Virus record (IMG/VR): IMGVR_UViG_3300008267_000346
Span: 1-24,762 of that record
DNA from: a virus
Direction: 5' to 3' (one strand)
DNA: 24,762 bases
Under the pieces are notes generated by a model that did not search any database, had not been told where the DNA came from, and worked only from the letters and a program-made list of their open reading frames with translations. The position numbers were made by a program, and so were the translations under genes. Positions 6,539-13,877 of this stretch are shown piece by piece; the first letter of the stretch is position 1; each line of letters opens with the position of its first letter.

Positions 6539-8898
6539 ATGCTTATTGGGGCAAAGCTTTTTATATTTAATTGATTACTAAGTCCAGTGTTTCCTTCTTT
6601 TGTGGTTCCAGCGACTTCTGGGCAAGTTAGACCGTTTTCTATCTTTTTAGCTTCTATTGGTGATCCTCCATCTATTCCAGATGCGCTTCCTCGCATTGCC
6701 TCATATGTTGGAGCAAGAGTCAATGGTATATTTCTAAATGCATGGCTATGGGGATATACGAAAAAACATCCATCATCGGCCTTTTGTCCACTATCAGTTG
6801 ATACAATTGGAACGGGATTATTTGTAATTTCTATTGTCTTTTCCGATCCATCTATTTTCGCAGTAAATGTAGTTCCTACGGCAAGATATCCAATTTTTAA
6901 AGAAGAATTGGGATCAGCTGTTCCATACAATTCGGATTGATATTCGGTTTCCTGTAGAGACATTGGAGCAGTAATGTGTTGGACAAATAATTCACCGTGA
7001 GCCATGATACCCCCACGGCATATTATATTGCCATCCACAGACAGATTCGGTTTTACAAATACTTGATTGGAGGATTGAATGGCAACATTTGATGCTTTGA
7101 TGGAAAGAATGTCATCTGTTGCAATGTTTAAACCACTTTTTGCGCTGATGTTTATTTGTTCTCCGGTGACTTCTGCGATGGTTCCGTGAATACTCATGAC
7201 TCCGGTGCTGCTGAAATCGATTCCACCGGAGCCTCCTAAGATGTTTATTCCGTTTTGAGCATCAACGGTAAACTGTCCACCTGGAAACCTATCAACGTGT
7301 ACCTTTTCCACCACCGCTCCCACCACTTGCGATGGATATACCCCCTTTGCTCCGTCTAATTTCAACCCAATATCATGTGCCGAACCCTGATTGTTAACTC
7401 TCACGCTATCCAAATCATTGGATGCACAACCAATGCTCAAGAACACGTCCTTTGTAACGTTTAGGGTCAAGCTTCCACCCTCTCCTAAATCATTTTCAGC
7501 CTCAAAGAAATCTTGAGCCGAGTTCAAATATAAATTTCCAATCTCTTCTTTTCTTTCTTCTTTTGGAAAATTCCCACCCATCGATGATGGTGATTTCCCA
7601 CTACCAGAACAAACTGGACAGTCTTTTGTTTTGGGGTATTGCTCGTCCTTTGCATCTTGGATTTCCAGCTTAGTTTCTTTTCCAAGAAAAGAAAAAATAT
7701 TTCCCTTTAATGTGTCCAGCAAAGAAGTTTGACCATCACCAATCGTCTTGCTATTCTTTTCATCACCATTTCCTCCTGTAAGCGTTTTAAACGATTTTCC
7801 CTGACTACATGCTGGACAGGGGGCGTTATCTCCACCCTTTTTGGCTAATGGGGAAGAATAAAAACTATCACTTCCTGAATTTTGAGTCTCTGGAAGGCTC
7901 TTAACAGCATGAATATTTGATGCTGTATCTTTCCACTTTTGGGCAGCAGCATAATTTGCACTTCCTATTGTTATCTGAACATCTTTTTGCACAGAAACAT
8001 TGGAATTGTCACCACAATGAAAGGAATGAGTATCATCTATTGTGGAGTATGCTGGACCTTTTACCAAACTGCTCTTTTGACCCATCACAAGATTCTGTTG
8101 ACCGGAATTATTGAACTCGTTATATGAACCGCTGTCATGTGCAATGCTTAGAGACTCCTCATTGTCCGTTCCGTTGAAAGAAATACTACCACCTTTTTGG
8201 TTGATAGCCATCATGTTTCTTCTTTTTACATTTTCCGGATTCGCTTCCTGTGTTGGATCATTGTTTTCATATCCACTTGGATGGTTCGTATCATCATAAA
8301 TCTGACCGTATGTGGAGGCGGACGGACTATATCCAAAAACAACAGGTGTATTTGGGTTTCCATCTAGGAAAAACAGCCAAACCTTTGTATTGACTTGAGG
8401 AATGCCAAACATTCCCTTTGGTGCATTATAAAAAGATTGGGTATTGTATGTTGCGCCTAGCGGATTTGGATTGTCTGAAGAAGAGGAGAATCGATCCGAT
8501 GGTGGGTTTGCCTTAACTTCCGCCCCTGCTGGTGCTCCGGTTGACCCATCGTCTTCTGCAATTTGATTTGCATAAGATGGACTGTCAGAAATTGTTGCCT
8601 TGTTGGATGTGGAATTAAATGAACTATAGCCACCTCCGGTTATTGGAAGAGAAACTTCTGCCCAAGGGAGCTTGAGCTTGATTTTCTCCATGTATTTTGT
8701 GAGATCAACTAGATTTGGGTCTTTCTTTTGATAATTCGTTCCAAATTCTCCGAAATAAAATTCCTTATCGTGATCACTTTCTTCCAAATCAAGCAAAGAA
8801 AGGTGAATGTGTGGAACAAATACTTTAACTCTTCCTAACTTTTGTGGATCATTGTTCTGAACAATTACTCCTCTATAAAATCCATTTAAGTTTTTCAT
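6535..8898 (-). CDS. 5: Baseplate central spike, gp5-like, without lysozyme domain
   Basis: A 787-residue protein of the gp5/VgrG type that would form the trimeric spike at the tail tip. The N terminus (FYRGVIVQNNDPQKLGRVKV, residues 7-26) is the typical OB-fold start, continued by LPWAEVSLPITGGG (77-90) and YNAPKGMFGIPQVNTKVWLFFLDGNP (157-182). No lysozyme domain can be recognised. Instead a hydrophilic region carries two CxxC pairs, CPACSQGKS (361-369) and CPVCSGSGKS (427-436), like DnaJ-type zinc knuckles. Residues 475-640 show short repeating strands ending in I/V-x-I/V, consistent with a beta-helix. A His-containing stretch near the end (FFVYPHSHAF, 712-721) could help bind a metal at the tip. 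The gene overlaps both neighbours by 4 nt (ATGA). Gene symbol by analogy with T4. Confidence 0.82.
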   Translation of the reverse strand: MKNLNGFYRGVIVQNNDPQKLGRVKVFVPHIHLSLLDLEESDHDKEFYFGEFGTNYQKKDPNLVDLTKYMEKIKLKLPWAEVSLPITGGGYSSFNSTSNKATISDSPSYANQIAEDDGSTGAPAGAEVKANPPSDRFSSSSDNPNPLGATYNTQSFYNAPKGMFGIPQVNTKVWLFFLDGNPNTPVVFGYSPSASTYGQIYDDTNHPSGYENNDPTQEANPENVKRRNMMAINQKGGSISFNGTDNEESLSIAHDSGSYNEFNNSGQQNLVMGQKSSLVKGPAYSTIDDTHSFHCGDNSNVSVQKDVQITIGSANYAAAQKWKDTASNIHAVKSLPETQNSGSDSFYSSPLAKKGGDNAPCPACSQGKSFKTLTGGNGDEKNSKTIGDGQTSLLDTLKGNIFSFLGKETKLEIQDAKDEQYPKTKDCPVCSGSGKSPSSMGGNFPKEERKEEIGNLYLNSAQDFFEAENDLGEGGSLTLNVTKDVFLSIGCASNDLDSVRVNNQGSAHDIGLKLDGAKGVYPSQVVGAVVEKVHVDRFPGGQFTVDAQNGINILGGSGGIDFSSTGVMSIHGTIAEVTGEQINISAKSGLNIATDDILSIKASNVAIQSSNQVFVKPNLSVDGNIICRGGIMAHGELFVQHITAPMSLQETEYQSELYGTADPNSSLKIGYLAVGTTFTAKIDGSEKTIEITNNPVPIVSTDSGQKADDGCFFVYPHSHAFRNIPLTLAPTYEAMRGSASGIDGGSPIEAKKIENGLTCPEVAGTTKEGNTGLSNQLNIKSFAPISI

Positions 8899-10094
8899 TC
8901 AGTTACCCCCATTGCTACAAGTTCCGCTTCTCTTTTTTCAAGTTCTTTTAATCTTTGCATGGCTTCCTCTTTTGTTATTGTTGTTTTCGTTTCTGCTGCT
9001 TTCTTTTTAAGTTTTTGTTTATCTTCTTTCTCTTTTGGCGAAGGTACAGTGACAGTTGCAAGAACATTTCTTTCTGGATGAGCCTTTAAATATGCTTGGG
9101 CTTTCTCTTTTGTTTCAAAATAAATGGCAACTGTTGGGTTTTCACCTGATGTTGTTATACCCTTTGATGGAGTTGCAACATCGACAGCTTCTCTTTCTTT
9201 TTTATCGTCTGCGAATTTCACCTTGCTTCCAATTATAACCTTGGAATTGTCAACTGCAAGGCTGTAATCATCTTTTAATTTGTTTCCGGAATTGGCTTTT
9301 TGTGCCGCCGCTTCCGGTAAAGCACCCTCTCCTTTCCCCCAATATACTGTTCTATAAACTGTAACTTTTTCTTTTGATGGGTCATCTGGATTTTCTTTTG
9401 GTAAAAGATTCTTTCCACTTTCAATCACACTCTTAAACATTTCAACATAACCAGAACTGTCCAATTGGTCGTTAATTAAACTTTGAGTTGCAATTAATTC
9501 TGCTGTTTTTCCAGTAAGATCAAGTGTAGTGTTTAGTGTTGCATTGACAACTCTTCCATAAAAATTGGGATCAGCAAGGTCTTTTACTTTTTTAGGAGAA
9601 AGTTGAGCAAAACTTTCTATGGTATTGGATGCGGTTTTTTGTAAATTTGCGAGGTCTTGGACTTCAATATTGAGTCCTGTTGCGCTATTTAAAGAAGAAA
9701 CTGCTAAATCCGCAATAACAGAACTATCGTTTTGTATATTTGTGGATAAGTTTTTGAGATCATCGTAAACTGCTTTTGCTTCATTATATACATTTTCGAC
9801 TTCCCCTTTGAGGGAATTGAAAACTCCTGTGATCTCATTTTCCAGATAGCCCTTGATATCTGTTAGACCATTGAACAATGCATTTTGCAATTCTGTTAAA
9901 GAAACAAGACCTAGTTTACCATTTTCATCTGTTTTTATAAGATTTTCTGGTAACAATCCTTTTGCAAGTTCGGAGAATTCGGATAATTGTGGTAAATTCG
10001 ATGCACTTGTCAATGCATCAATAGATATACTACCATCCAATTTATTTTGTATTCCGTCTAAATCTTTTAGAAAATCAGGCGCATTAAGATTCAC
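8895..10094 (-). CDS. Baseplate-associated protein with degenerate 3D (RlpA/MltA-like) domain
   Basis: The 399-residue protein has a helical N-terminal part (1-240) with coiled-coil character. Residues 244-350 resemble a 3D domain, the double-psi barrel used by some peptidoglycan lytic enzymes: VTVYRTVYWGKGEG (244-257), SLAVDNSKVIIGSKVKF (278-294), AVDVATPSKGI (303-312), then VAIYFETKEKAQAYLKAHP (322-340). Two of the three name-giving aspartates are present (D282, D305), but the third position, before I-Y-F, is Ala323. A Lys/Glu-rich helical tail follows. The start is GTG at 10094; the ATG overlapping it is followed at once by a stop. A promoter motif lies 6 nt upstream. Co-transcription with a spike lacking lysozyme suggests a separate cell-wall-facing subunit, active or only structural. 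Confidence 0.65.
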   Translation of the reverse strand: MNLNAPDFLKDLDGIQNKLDGSISIDALTSASNLPQLSEFSELAKGLLPENLIKTDENGKLGLVSLTELQNALFNGLTDIKGYLENEITGVFNSLKGEVENVYNEAKAVYDDLKNLSTNIQNDSSVIADLAVSSLNSATGLNIEVQDLANLQKTASNTIESFAQLSPKKVKDLADPNFYGRVVNATLNTTLDLTGKTAELIATQSLINDQLDSSGYVEMFKSVIESGKNLLPKENPDDPSKEKVTVYRTVYWGKGEGALPEAAAQKANSGNKLKDDYSLAVDNSKVIIGSKVKFADDKKEREAVDVATPSKGITTSGENPTVAIYFETKEKAQAYLKAHPERNVLATVTVPSPKEKEDKQKLKKKAAETKTTITKEEAMQRLKELEKREAELVAMGVTE

Positions 10095-10098
10095 ATGA

Positions 10099-10107
10099 AT
10101 TATTTAA
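10099..10107 (-). promoter_or_regulatory. Late-promoter motif TTAAATAAT
   Basis: On the minus strand TAAATA ends 6 nt before the GTG start at 10094. It would drive the three-gene set of 3D-domain protein, spike and flavin reductase. Confidence 0.55.
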
Positions 10108-10134
10108 CGCTGCGTTTGGGAAATGGAAATATAA

Positions 10135-10506
10135 TTATGGTTTTTCTGGCCAGACAACCTCGGAAGGTTCTGAAAAGCTTTGAGGAAGATCTCTGAGAGC
10201 TTGTCTGTAGGTTAGCCAAGCTTCTTTAGAAGGTTTTGGAGTTGCATCAGAAGCAACAGACCAATCAGAGTCTTTTAACAAGGCATCTCGTTGTGATCTA
10301 ATTTGTTCCCAAGTAGGAGAAATTACTGGAGGAACAATTGCTATTGGATATCCATTTTGATCAGGAACGATTTGCTTTCCTTGAGATTGTTCATTCAAAA
10401 GATTAGCATGTTGTTCTTTTGTAATTTCAACGCAATCTGAAGGAATATTTGTTCCGTGAATTTCTGTGCCATAAAAACCCTTTGTTGTTTTTGAGTAGTA
10501 AATCAT
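10135..10506 (-). CDS. Tail fibre assembly protein (Tfa-like chaperone)
   Basis: The 123-residue protein matches the general plan of tail fibre assembly proteins, which help fold or trimerise the fibre tip. The opening YYSKTTKGFYGTEIHGTNIP (3-22) with VEITKEQHANLL just after is typical, and the C terminus TWEQIRSQRDALLKDSDWS, then AWLTYRQALRDLPQSF and VVWPEKP is a strong family signature. It follows the fibre-tip gene by 4 nt and has AGGA 10 nt upstream of its ATG, so it uses a normal ribosome-binding site as a downstream operon gene. The partner is presumably the product of 10511-11011. Confidence 0.88.
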   Translation of the reverse strand: MIYYSKTTKGFYGTEIHGTNIPSDCVEITKEQHANLLNEQSQGKQIVPDQNGYPIAIVPPVISPTWEQIRSQRDALLKDSDWSVASDATPKPSKEAWLTYRQALRDLPQSFSEPSEVVWPEKP

Positions 10507-10510
10507 AAAA

Positions 10511-11011
10511 TTAATATCCTATTGCAAGCCAATAAACAGCATTCGATCCAGTTGACAAATTAATGTGATACGACACTATATTAAAAGCAGTCGCAAAATA
10601 CGTAGAATGCGCCATCGTTTGTACAAAAATTAAAGCAGAATTTTGTGGTGGGATATTAGGAGCCGATGTGCCAACTATATTCAAGCAACTCGTGGGAAAT
10701 GCTATCGGAAAAGTTCCTGTAAACGCCGTTCCGTATGACACCATTGCTACTCCCCACTGAATAATCAACCCGCCTGGTAATTTTTGCCAACCGTTTTGTG
10801 AGAGAGATTGATTAGTTCCTGTAAAATTAGATTCTTTCAAAAATATATTACCCAATTGAGTTGACATTATTCCACTTACTGCATTTGCAATTGTTGAAAC
10901 TAGATATTTCCTCTCCCCGTCGGGTACCGCAGTGTCAAAGCCCACGAGATAATCATTGCTTTGAATTGTTGAGGTCGTTCCCTCTGTAAAGCTATCAAAA
11001 TTAATTGCCAT
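10511..11011 (-). CDS. Tail fibre tip protein with gp53-like C-terminal domain
   Basis: A 166-residue putative receptor-binding fibre protein. Residues 70-166 match the compact C-terminal domain found on many phage fibres (gp53-like C-terminal domain): LSQNGWQKLPGGLIIQWG (70-87), GTFPIAFPTSCLNIVGT (99-115), and the terminal VYWLAIGY. The N-terminal 60 residues (DYLVGFD, then KYLVSTIANAV) are a short fibre base. An assembly chaperone gene follows at once, the usual arrangement. The protein is short for a full fibre, so it may attach to another fibre subunit. Its promoter is an exact T4 late consensus. Confidence 0.83.
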   Translation of the reverse strand: MAINFDSFTEGTTSTIQSNDYLVGFDTAVPDGERKYLVSTIANAVSGIMSTQLGNIFLKESNFTGTNQSLSQNGWQKLPGGLIIQWGVAMVSYGTAFTGTFPIAFPTSCLNIVGTSAPNIPPQNSALIFVQTMAHSTYFATAFNIVSYHINLSTGSNAVYWLAIGY

Positions 11012-11018
11012 ATAATTT

Positions 11019-11026
11019 TATTTATA
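11019..11026 (-). promoter_or_regulatory. T4-type late promoter TATAAATA, exact consensus
   Basis: The minus strand reads TATAAATA, identical to the T4 late promoter consensus, with the core ending 7 nt before the ATG at 11011. This is the copy that best anchors the interpretation of the related CTAAATAAT motifs. Confidence 0.75.
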
Positions 11027-11053
11027 TATAAAGTTTCGTTTTTTTCAAAAAAA

Positions 11054-11416
11054 TTAACTTAGGGTCAAAAGATACTTCGTTTTGTTAATAACAGCAAGCA
11101 TTTCATCCTTCAAATTCAACAAATCGCTGTCTTTTTCAGGATTCAATCCATCTGGAAGTGTAATTGTTAAAAAATTAATAATTTCTTCTAGTGCATCAGA
11201 GGTTTGAATATCTCCTTCTGAATAAATTGTAAGATCAATTGTGGAGAGATTTTTTCCATATTTTCCAAGCATTACTTCTACAAATTCGTCGATCATGTCA
11301 TTTAAGCTATCGTATGCTTTTCCAAGTGCTTCGTGTTTTGCAAAGGAATCGGTAGACCAATGATGAAATTTAATTTGATTTAGTATTGTTAACAATCCTT
11401 GAATTATTCTTTCCAT
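11054..11416 (-). CDS. Small helical ferritin/Dps-like phage protein (DUF5856-like)
   Basis: The 120-residue, all-helical protein resembles the first half of Dps/ferritin-like bundles. FHHWSTDSFAKHEALGKAYDSLNDMIDEF (17-45) gives H18/H19-W20, H28, D40 and D43-E44, close to the His-His-Asp-Glu arrangement of ferroxidase sites. I believe a phage family with this appearance is catalogued as DUF5856, from memory. It is shorter than Dps (about 160-170 residues). It lies alone between fibre genes with its own divergent promoter. Whether it binds iron is unknown. Confidence 0.65.
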   Translation of the reverse strand: MERIIQGLLTILNQIKFHHWSTDSFAKHEALGKAYDSLNDMIDEFVEVMLGKYGKNLSTIDLTIYSEGDIQTSDALEEIINFLTITLPDGLNPEKDSDLLNLKDEMLAVINKTKYLLTLS

Positions 11417-11419
11417 GGG

Positions 11420-11428
11420 ATTATTTAG
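11420..11428 (-). promoter_or_regulatory. Late-promoter motif CTAAATAAT, half of a divergent pair
   Basis: On the minus strand TAAATA ends exactly 5 nt before the ATG at 11416. With the copy at 11439-11447 it makes a perfect 9-bp inverted repeat separated by 10 nt. Confidence 0.75.
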
Positions 11429-11438
11429 CGTTTAACTT

Positions 11439-11447
11439 CTAAATAAT
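11439..11447 (+). promoter_or_regulatory. Late-promoter motif CTAAATAAT, plus-strand half of the pair
   Basis: TAAATA (11440-11445) ends exactly 5 nt before the GTG at 11451. This spacing decides the unusual GTG start of the fibre gene. Confidence 0.75.
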
Positions 11448-11450
11448 ATC

Positions 11451-12851
11451 GTGGAGGAATTTTACAAAAAGAATTACACAATTAAAACAGACAAATCAAT
11501 TGACCCATATGAGCCATCTTTTAGGGTTACAATTCATAATTTGTCTGGAACAAATGTAACAATTAGAGGAGATATGTTTCAATTCACCACATTGAACGGT
11601 CTTTATCTTTCTTCTAATAATCCGTCAATGTCTTCAATTGAATTAGATTTATACACAGAAATAAAATCAATCAGTGCAAGATATCCCTCAGTTTACGGCT
11701 TTCCTGTTTATGAATATGATGTATTGGATAATGGAATGCTTTTACAGTTCAGATTACCGGAAAATCTTTTAGCTGGAAATTATGATATTCTTTATTTTAA
11801 CGGTGCAGGATATGCAAAAGCATCAAATACTAAAAGATTTACATTTTTTCAAATCGTATCTGGAATCGAATTCACACCAATTCCTACAATTTCACAAACT
11901 CCAACCCCTACGGTCACCATTACATCTACTCCAACAATTACACCAACGAATACGATTACACCAACACCTACAATAACTCCCACGGTTACTATTACCTCTA
12001 CTCCGACAGTAACGCCTACTATTACGCCTACTATTACGCCGACTGAAACCCCAACAGTAACCCCAACCTCTACAGTAACGCCCACAGAGACGCCCACTCC
12101 TACACTAACGCCTACTTCAACTCCTGATATTTGGAACCCAGAAAAAATATCAACGGCTTTTTGGTACGATGCGTCCGATTCCTCCACAATAACATCAAGT
12201 GGAAGTGAAGCAACTCAAGTTCTGGACAAGTCCGGAAACAGTCATACTCTCACAGTGAAATCTGGACAATCTGGTCCATTTACTGGAACACGAACACTTA
12301 ATGGGTTAAATGTTCTTGAGTGGACTGGAAACAATTGTCTTGAAAATACTTCATTTACATATAATCAATCTACAACACCTCTCAATATCGCAATAGTGAT
12401 CCTAGCCGATGAAAGTACAACGCAACACTTTATTTTAGCGGGAACAACCACCACAACAGCAGGAACACGCATGTCAACGAGAGTCACCGTTGGTGATGTG
12501 TGGGATGTTCTAGGCGGTTCAAATACAGGTGTGAATCAAAGGATGTTAACTGGACCAACGGTTATTGGAGATCAACCATACATCATCTTGCCAAAATACA
12601 ATGGAGCATCTTCCGCATGGAGAATTAATGGAACTCAAACCAATACCGGAAATATAGGAACGAACTCGTATACTACTCTTCAAGTGGGTCACAATGAAGT
12701 TGAAAAATTTGATTTAGATGGCTATATTGCAGAAATGGTTGCATTCTCCGATAATACACAACAAGAAATTGTAGAAGGATACTTGGCGTGGAAGTGGGGA
12801 TTGGTATCGAATCTCCCATCAGGACACCCATATAAAAACATAAGACCCTAA
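11451..12851 (+). CDS. Tail fibre with short Thr-Pro linker and C-terminal LamG-like domain
   Basis: The 466-residue protein has three parts. Residues 1-140 form a beta-rich N-terminal domain unlike that of the other fibre. Residues 142-226 are a Thr-Pro linker with the TPTx rhythm. From W228 to the end is a domain that looks like a concanavalin/LamG-type beta-sandwich: FWYDASDSSTI near its start, VLDKSGN, then GYIAEMVAFSDN and EGYLAWKWGL near the end, the usual signature of this family in secreted and phage proteins. That domain is about 80% identical by eye to the end of the 923-residue fibre on the other side of the glycan operon. The start is GTG, set by the promoter motif 5 nt upstream. 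A role in host-surface glycan binding is likely but inferred. Confidence 0.82.
   Translation: MEEFYKKNYTIKTDKSIDPYEPSFRVTIHNLSGTNVTIRGDMFQFTTLNGLYLSSNNPSMSSIELDLYTEIKSISARYPSVYGFPVYEYDVLDNGMLLQFRLPENLLAGNYDILYFNGAGYAKASNTKRFTFFQIVSGIEFTPIPTISQTPTPTVTITSTPTITPTNTITPTPTITPTVTITSTPTVTPTITPTITPTETPTVTPTSTVTPTETPTPTLTPTSTPDIWNPEKISTAFWYDASDSSTITSSGSEATQVLDKSGNSHTLTVKSGQSGPFTGTRTLNGLNVLEWTGNNCLENTSFTYNQSTTPLNIAIVILADESTTQHFILAGTTTTTAGTRMSTRVTVGDVWDVLGGSNTGVNQRMLTGPTVIGDQPYIILPKYNGASSAWRINGTQTNTGNIGTNSYTTLQVGHNEVEKFDLDGYIAEMVAFSDNTQQEIVEGYLAWKWGLVSNLPSGHPYKNIRP
11874..12128 (+). repeat. Thr-Pro repeat linker (short version)
   Basis: About 85 codons encode alternating Thr with Pro or a variable residue (TPTx, 12-nt period), with mixed synonymous Thr and Pro codons. 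The same kind of repeat, seven times longer, occurs at 21041-22828. Confidence 0.85.
12132..12851 (+). repeat. Inverted long repeat, left copy (LamG-like domain)
   Basis: About 720 nt closely matching the reverse complement of 20303-21031. The longest identical run I found by eye is 37 nt (12292-12328 against 20835-20871). The two copies face each other and bracket the endonuclease and glycan genes. Confidence 0.85.
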
Positions 12852-12956
12852 AATTTAACAGTTAAAATAGCAACATAGGCATAATTATAAACTGGAGTTG
12901 TTTATAGTGAAAAAATTATTGTTGAAAGTGCTTGATTGATTCTTTGATTTCTCATT

Positions 12957-12964
12957 TTAAATAT
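12957..12964 (+). promoter_or_regulatory. Late-promoter motif TTAAATAT
   Basis: TAAATA (12958-12963) ends exactly 5 nt before the ATG at 12969. The 117-nt gap between 12852 and this gene shows no other feature. Confidence 0.6.
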
Positions 12965-12968
12965 AAAC

Positions 12969-13226
12969 ATGTTTACTTGCAAGGTTTGTGAAAAAGAATT
13001 TGAATTGAAAAGCCAATTGGCGGGGCATTCAAATTTGCATACAAAAACCAAAAAGAAATTGGAATATGAGGCGAATCCAAGATTATGTAAGGAATGTGGG
13101 GGAATTATTCCTTATTCTTCTTTAAGAAGAAGAAATAAAATGGTTTTTTGTGGAATCTCTTGTAGGTCTAAGTTCTTTTATAGGGAAAATCCGAAATGTT
13201 TATTGAAAAATAAAAAAGTTTCGTAA
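12969..13226 (+). CDS. Small two-zinc-finger protein
   Basis: An 85-residue basic protein with a classical C2H2 finger (C4, C7, H20, H24; spacing C-x2-C-x12-H-x3-H) and a second Cys4 site (C40, C43, C61, C65). Such paired zinc sites occur at the N termini of phage HNH endonucleases, so this may be a free DNA-binding protein or the remnant of an endonuclease that lost its nuclease half. It is followed by an HNH gene in the same orientation and is AT-rich and lysine-rich like that gene. The start is supported by the promoter motif 5 nt upstream. Confidence 0.68.
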   Translation: MFTCKVCEKEFELKSQLAGHSNLHTKTKKKLEYEANPRLCKECGGIIPYSSLRRRNKMVFCGISCRSKFFYRENPKCLLKNKKVS

Positions 13227-13244
13227 AAAAGCATTAACTAAATG

Positions 13245-13253
13245 CTAAATAAT
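13245..13253 (+). promoter_or_regulatory. Late-promoter motif CTAAATAAT before the HNH gene
   Basis: TAAATA (13246-13251) ends exactly 5 nt before the ATG at 13257. An earlier in-frame ATG at 13242 overlaps the motif itself and is therefore unlikely to be used. A small inverted repeat GCATT/AATGC (13231-13245) abuts it. Confidence 0.7.
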
Positions 13254-13256
13254 TAC

Positions 13257-13877
13257 ATGTTTAAAACATGTACAAGATGTGGAGTTGAGAAAAATGTTGA
13301 GGAGTTTTATAGAAAATTGAAGGGTAGTGAAGAAAGACGTGGCGATTGTAAAGTTTGTGTAAATTTGAATAATAAAATATATTCAAAAATAAATTTAAAA
13401 AAAGTTAATGATATAAAAAGAAAATATGTGGAAAGACATAAAGACAGAGTTAAACAATCTAAATTAAAATGGTTCGACAAAAATCCGAATTATAAAAAAG
13501 AATGGGCTGAAAAAAATAGGAAAAAAATTAGAGAAAAAAGTAATTATAGATATAAAAACGATGTTTTATGTAAATTACAAAACTCTGTTAGAAATAGAAT
13601 AATTGGGTTTTTAAAAAGAAAAAACGTAAATAAAAAAAATAAAACTTTTAATATTTTGGGCTGTTCTCCAGAATTTTTAAAAGAACACATTGAAAAACAA
13701 TTTAAAGAAGGAATGAGTTGGGAAAATTACGGACTATATGGGTGGCACATAGATCACATCATTCCTTTATCTTCTGCAAAAACAGAAGAAGAGATTTATA
13801 AATTAGCCCATTATACTAATTTACAACCCTTATGGGCTAAGGATAATTTAGCGAAAAGTAAAAAAATAATTACTTAA
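13257..13877 (+). CDS. HNH endonuclease
   Basis: A 206-residue probable homing-type nuclease. The N terminus has a zinc ribbon (C5, C8, C31, C34), followed by a long Lys/Asn-rich basic stretch that likely wraps DNA. The C-terminal HNH motif reads WHIDHIIPLSSAKTEEEIYK (163-182), then HYTNLQPLWAKDNLAKSKK, a very common phage HNH signature with H164, D166-H167 and the Asn of NLQPL. The composition is markedly more AT- and Lys-rich than the neighbouring fibre and glycan genes, as expected for an inserted selfish gene. Its stop overlaps the stop of the convergent glycosyltransferase gene in the shared TTAA at 13874-13877. Start chosen at 13257 from the promoter position. Confidence 0.9.
   Translation: MFKTCTRCGVEKNVEEFYRKLKGSEERRGDCKVCVNLNNKIYSKINLKKVNDIKRKYVERHKDRVKQSKLKWFDKNPNYKKEWAEKNRKKIREKSNYRYKNDVLCKLQNSVRNRIIGFLKRKNVNKKNKTFNILGCSPEFLKEHIEKQFKEGMSWENYGLYGWHIDHIIPLSSAKTEEEIYKLAHYTNLQPLWAKDNLAKSKKIIT

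Noticed and set aside
11849-12187. Minus-strand Val-Gly-rich frame
   Set aside because: Shadow of the short Thr-Pro linker of the plus-strand fibre.
13242-13256. Upstream ATG of the HNH gene
   Set aside because: The codons overlap the promoter motif; the ATG at 13257 has the standard 5-nt spacing and begins right before the zinc ribbon.
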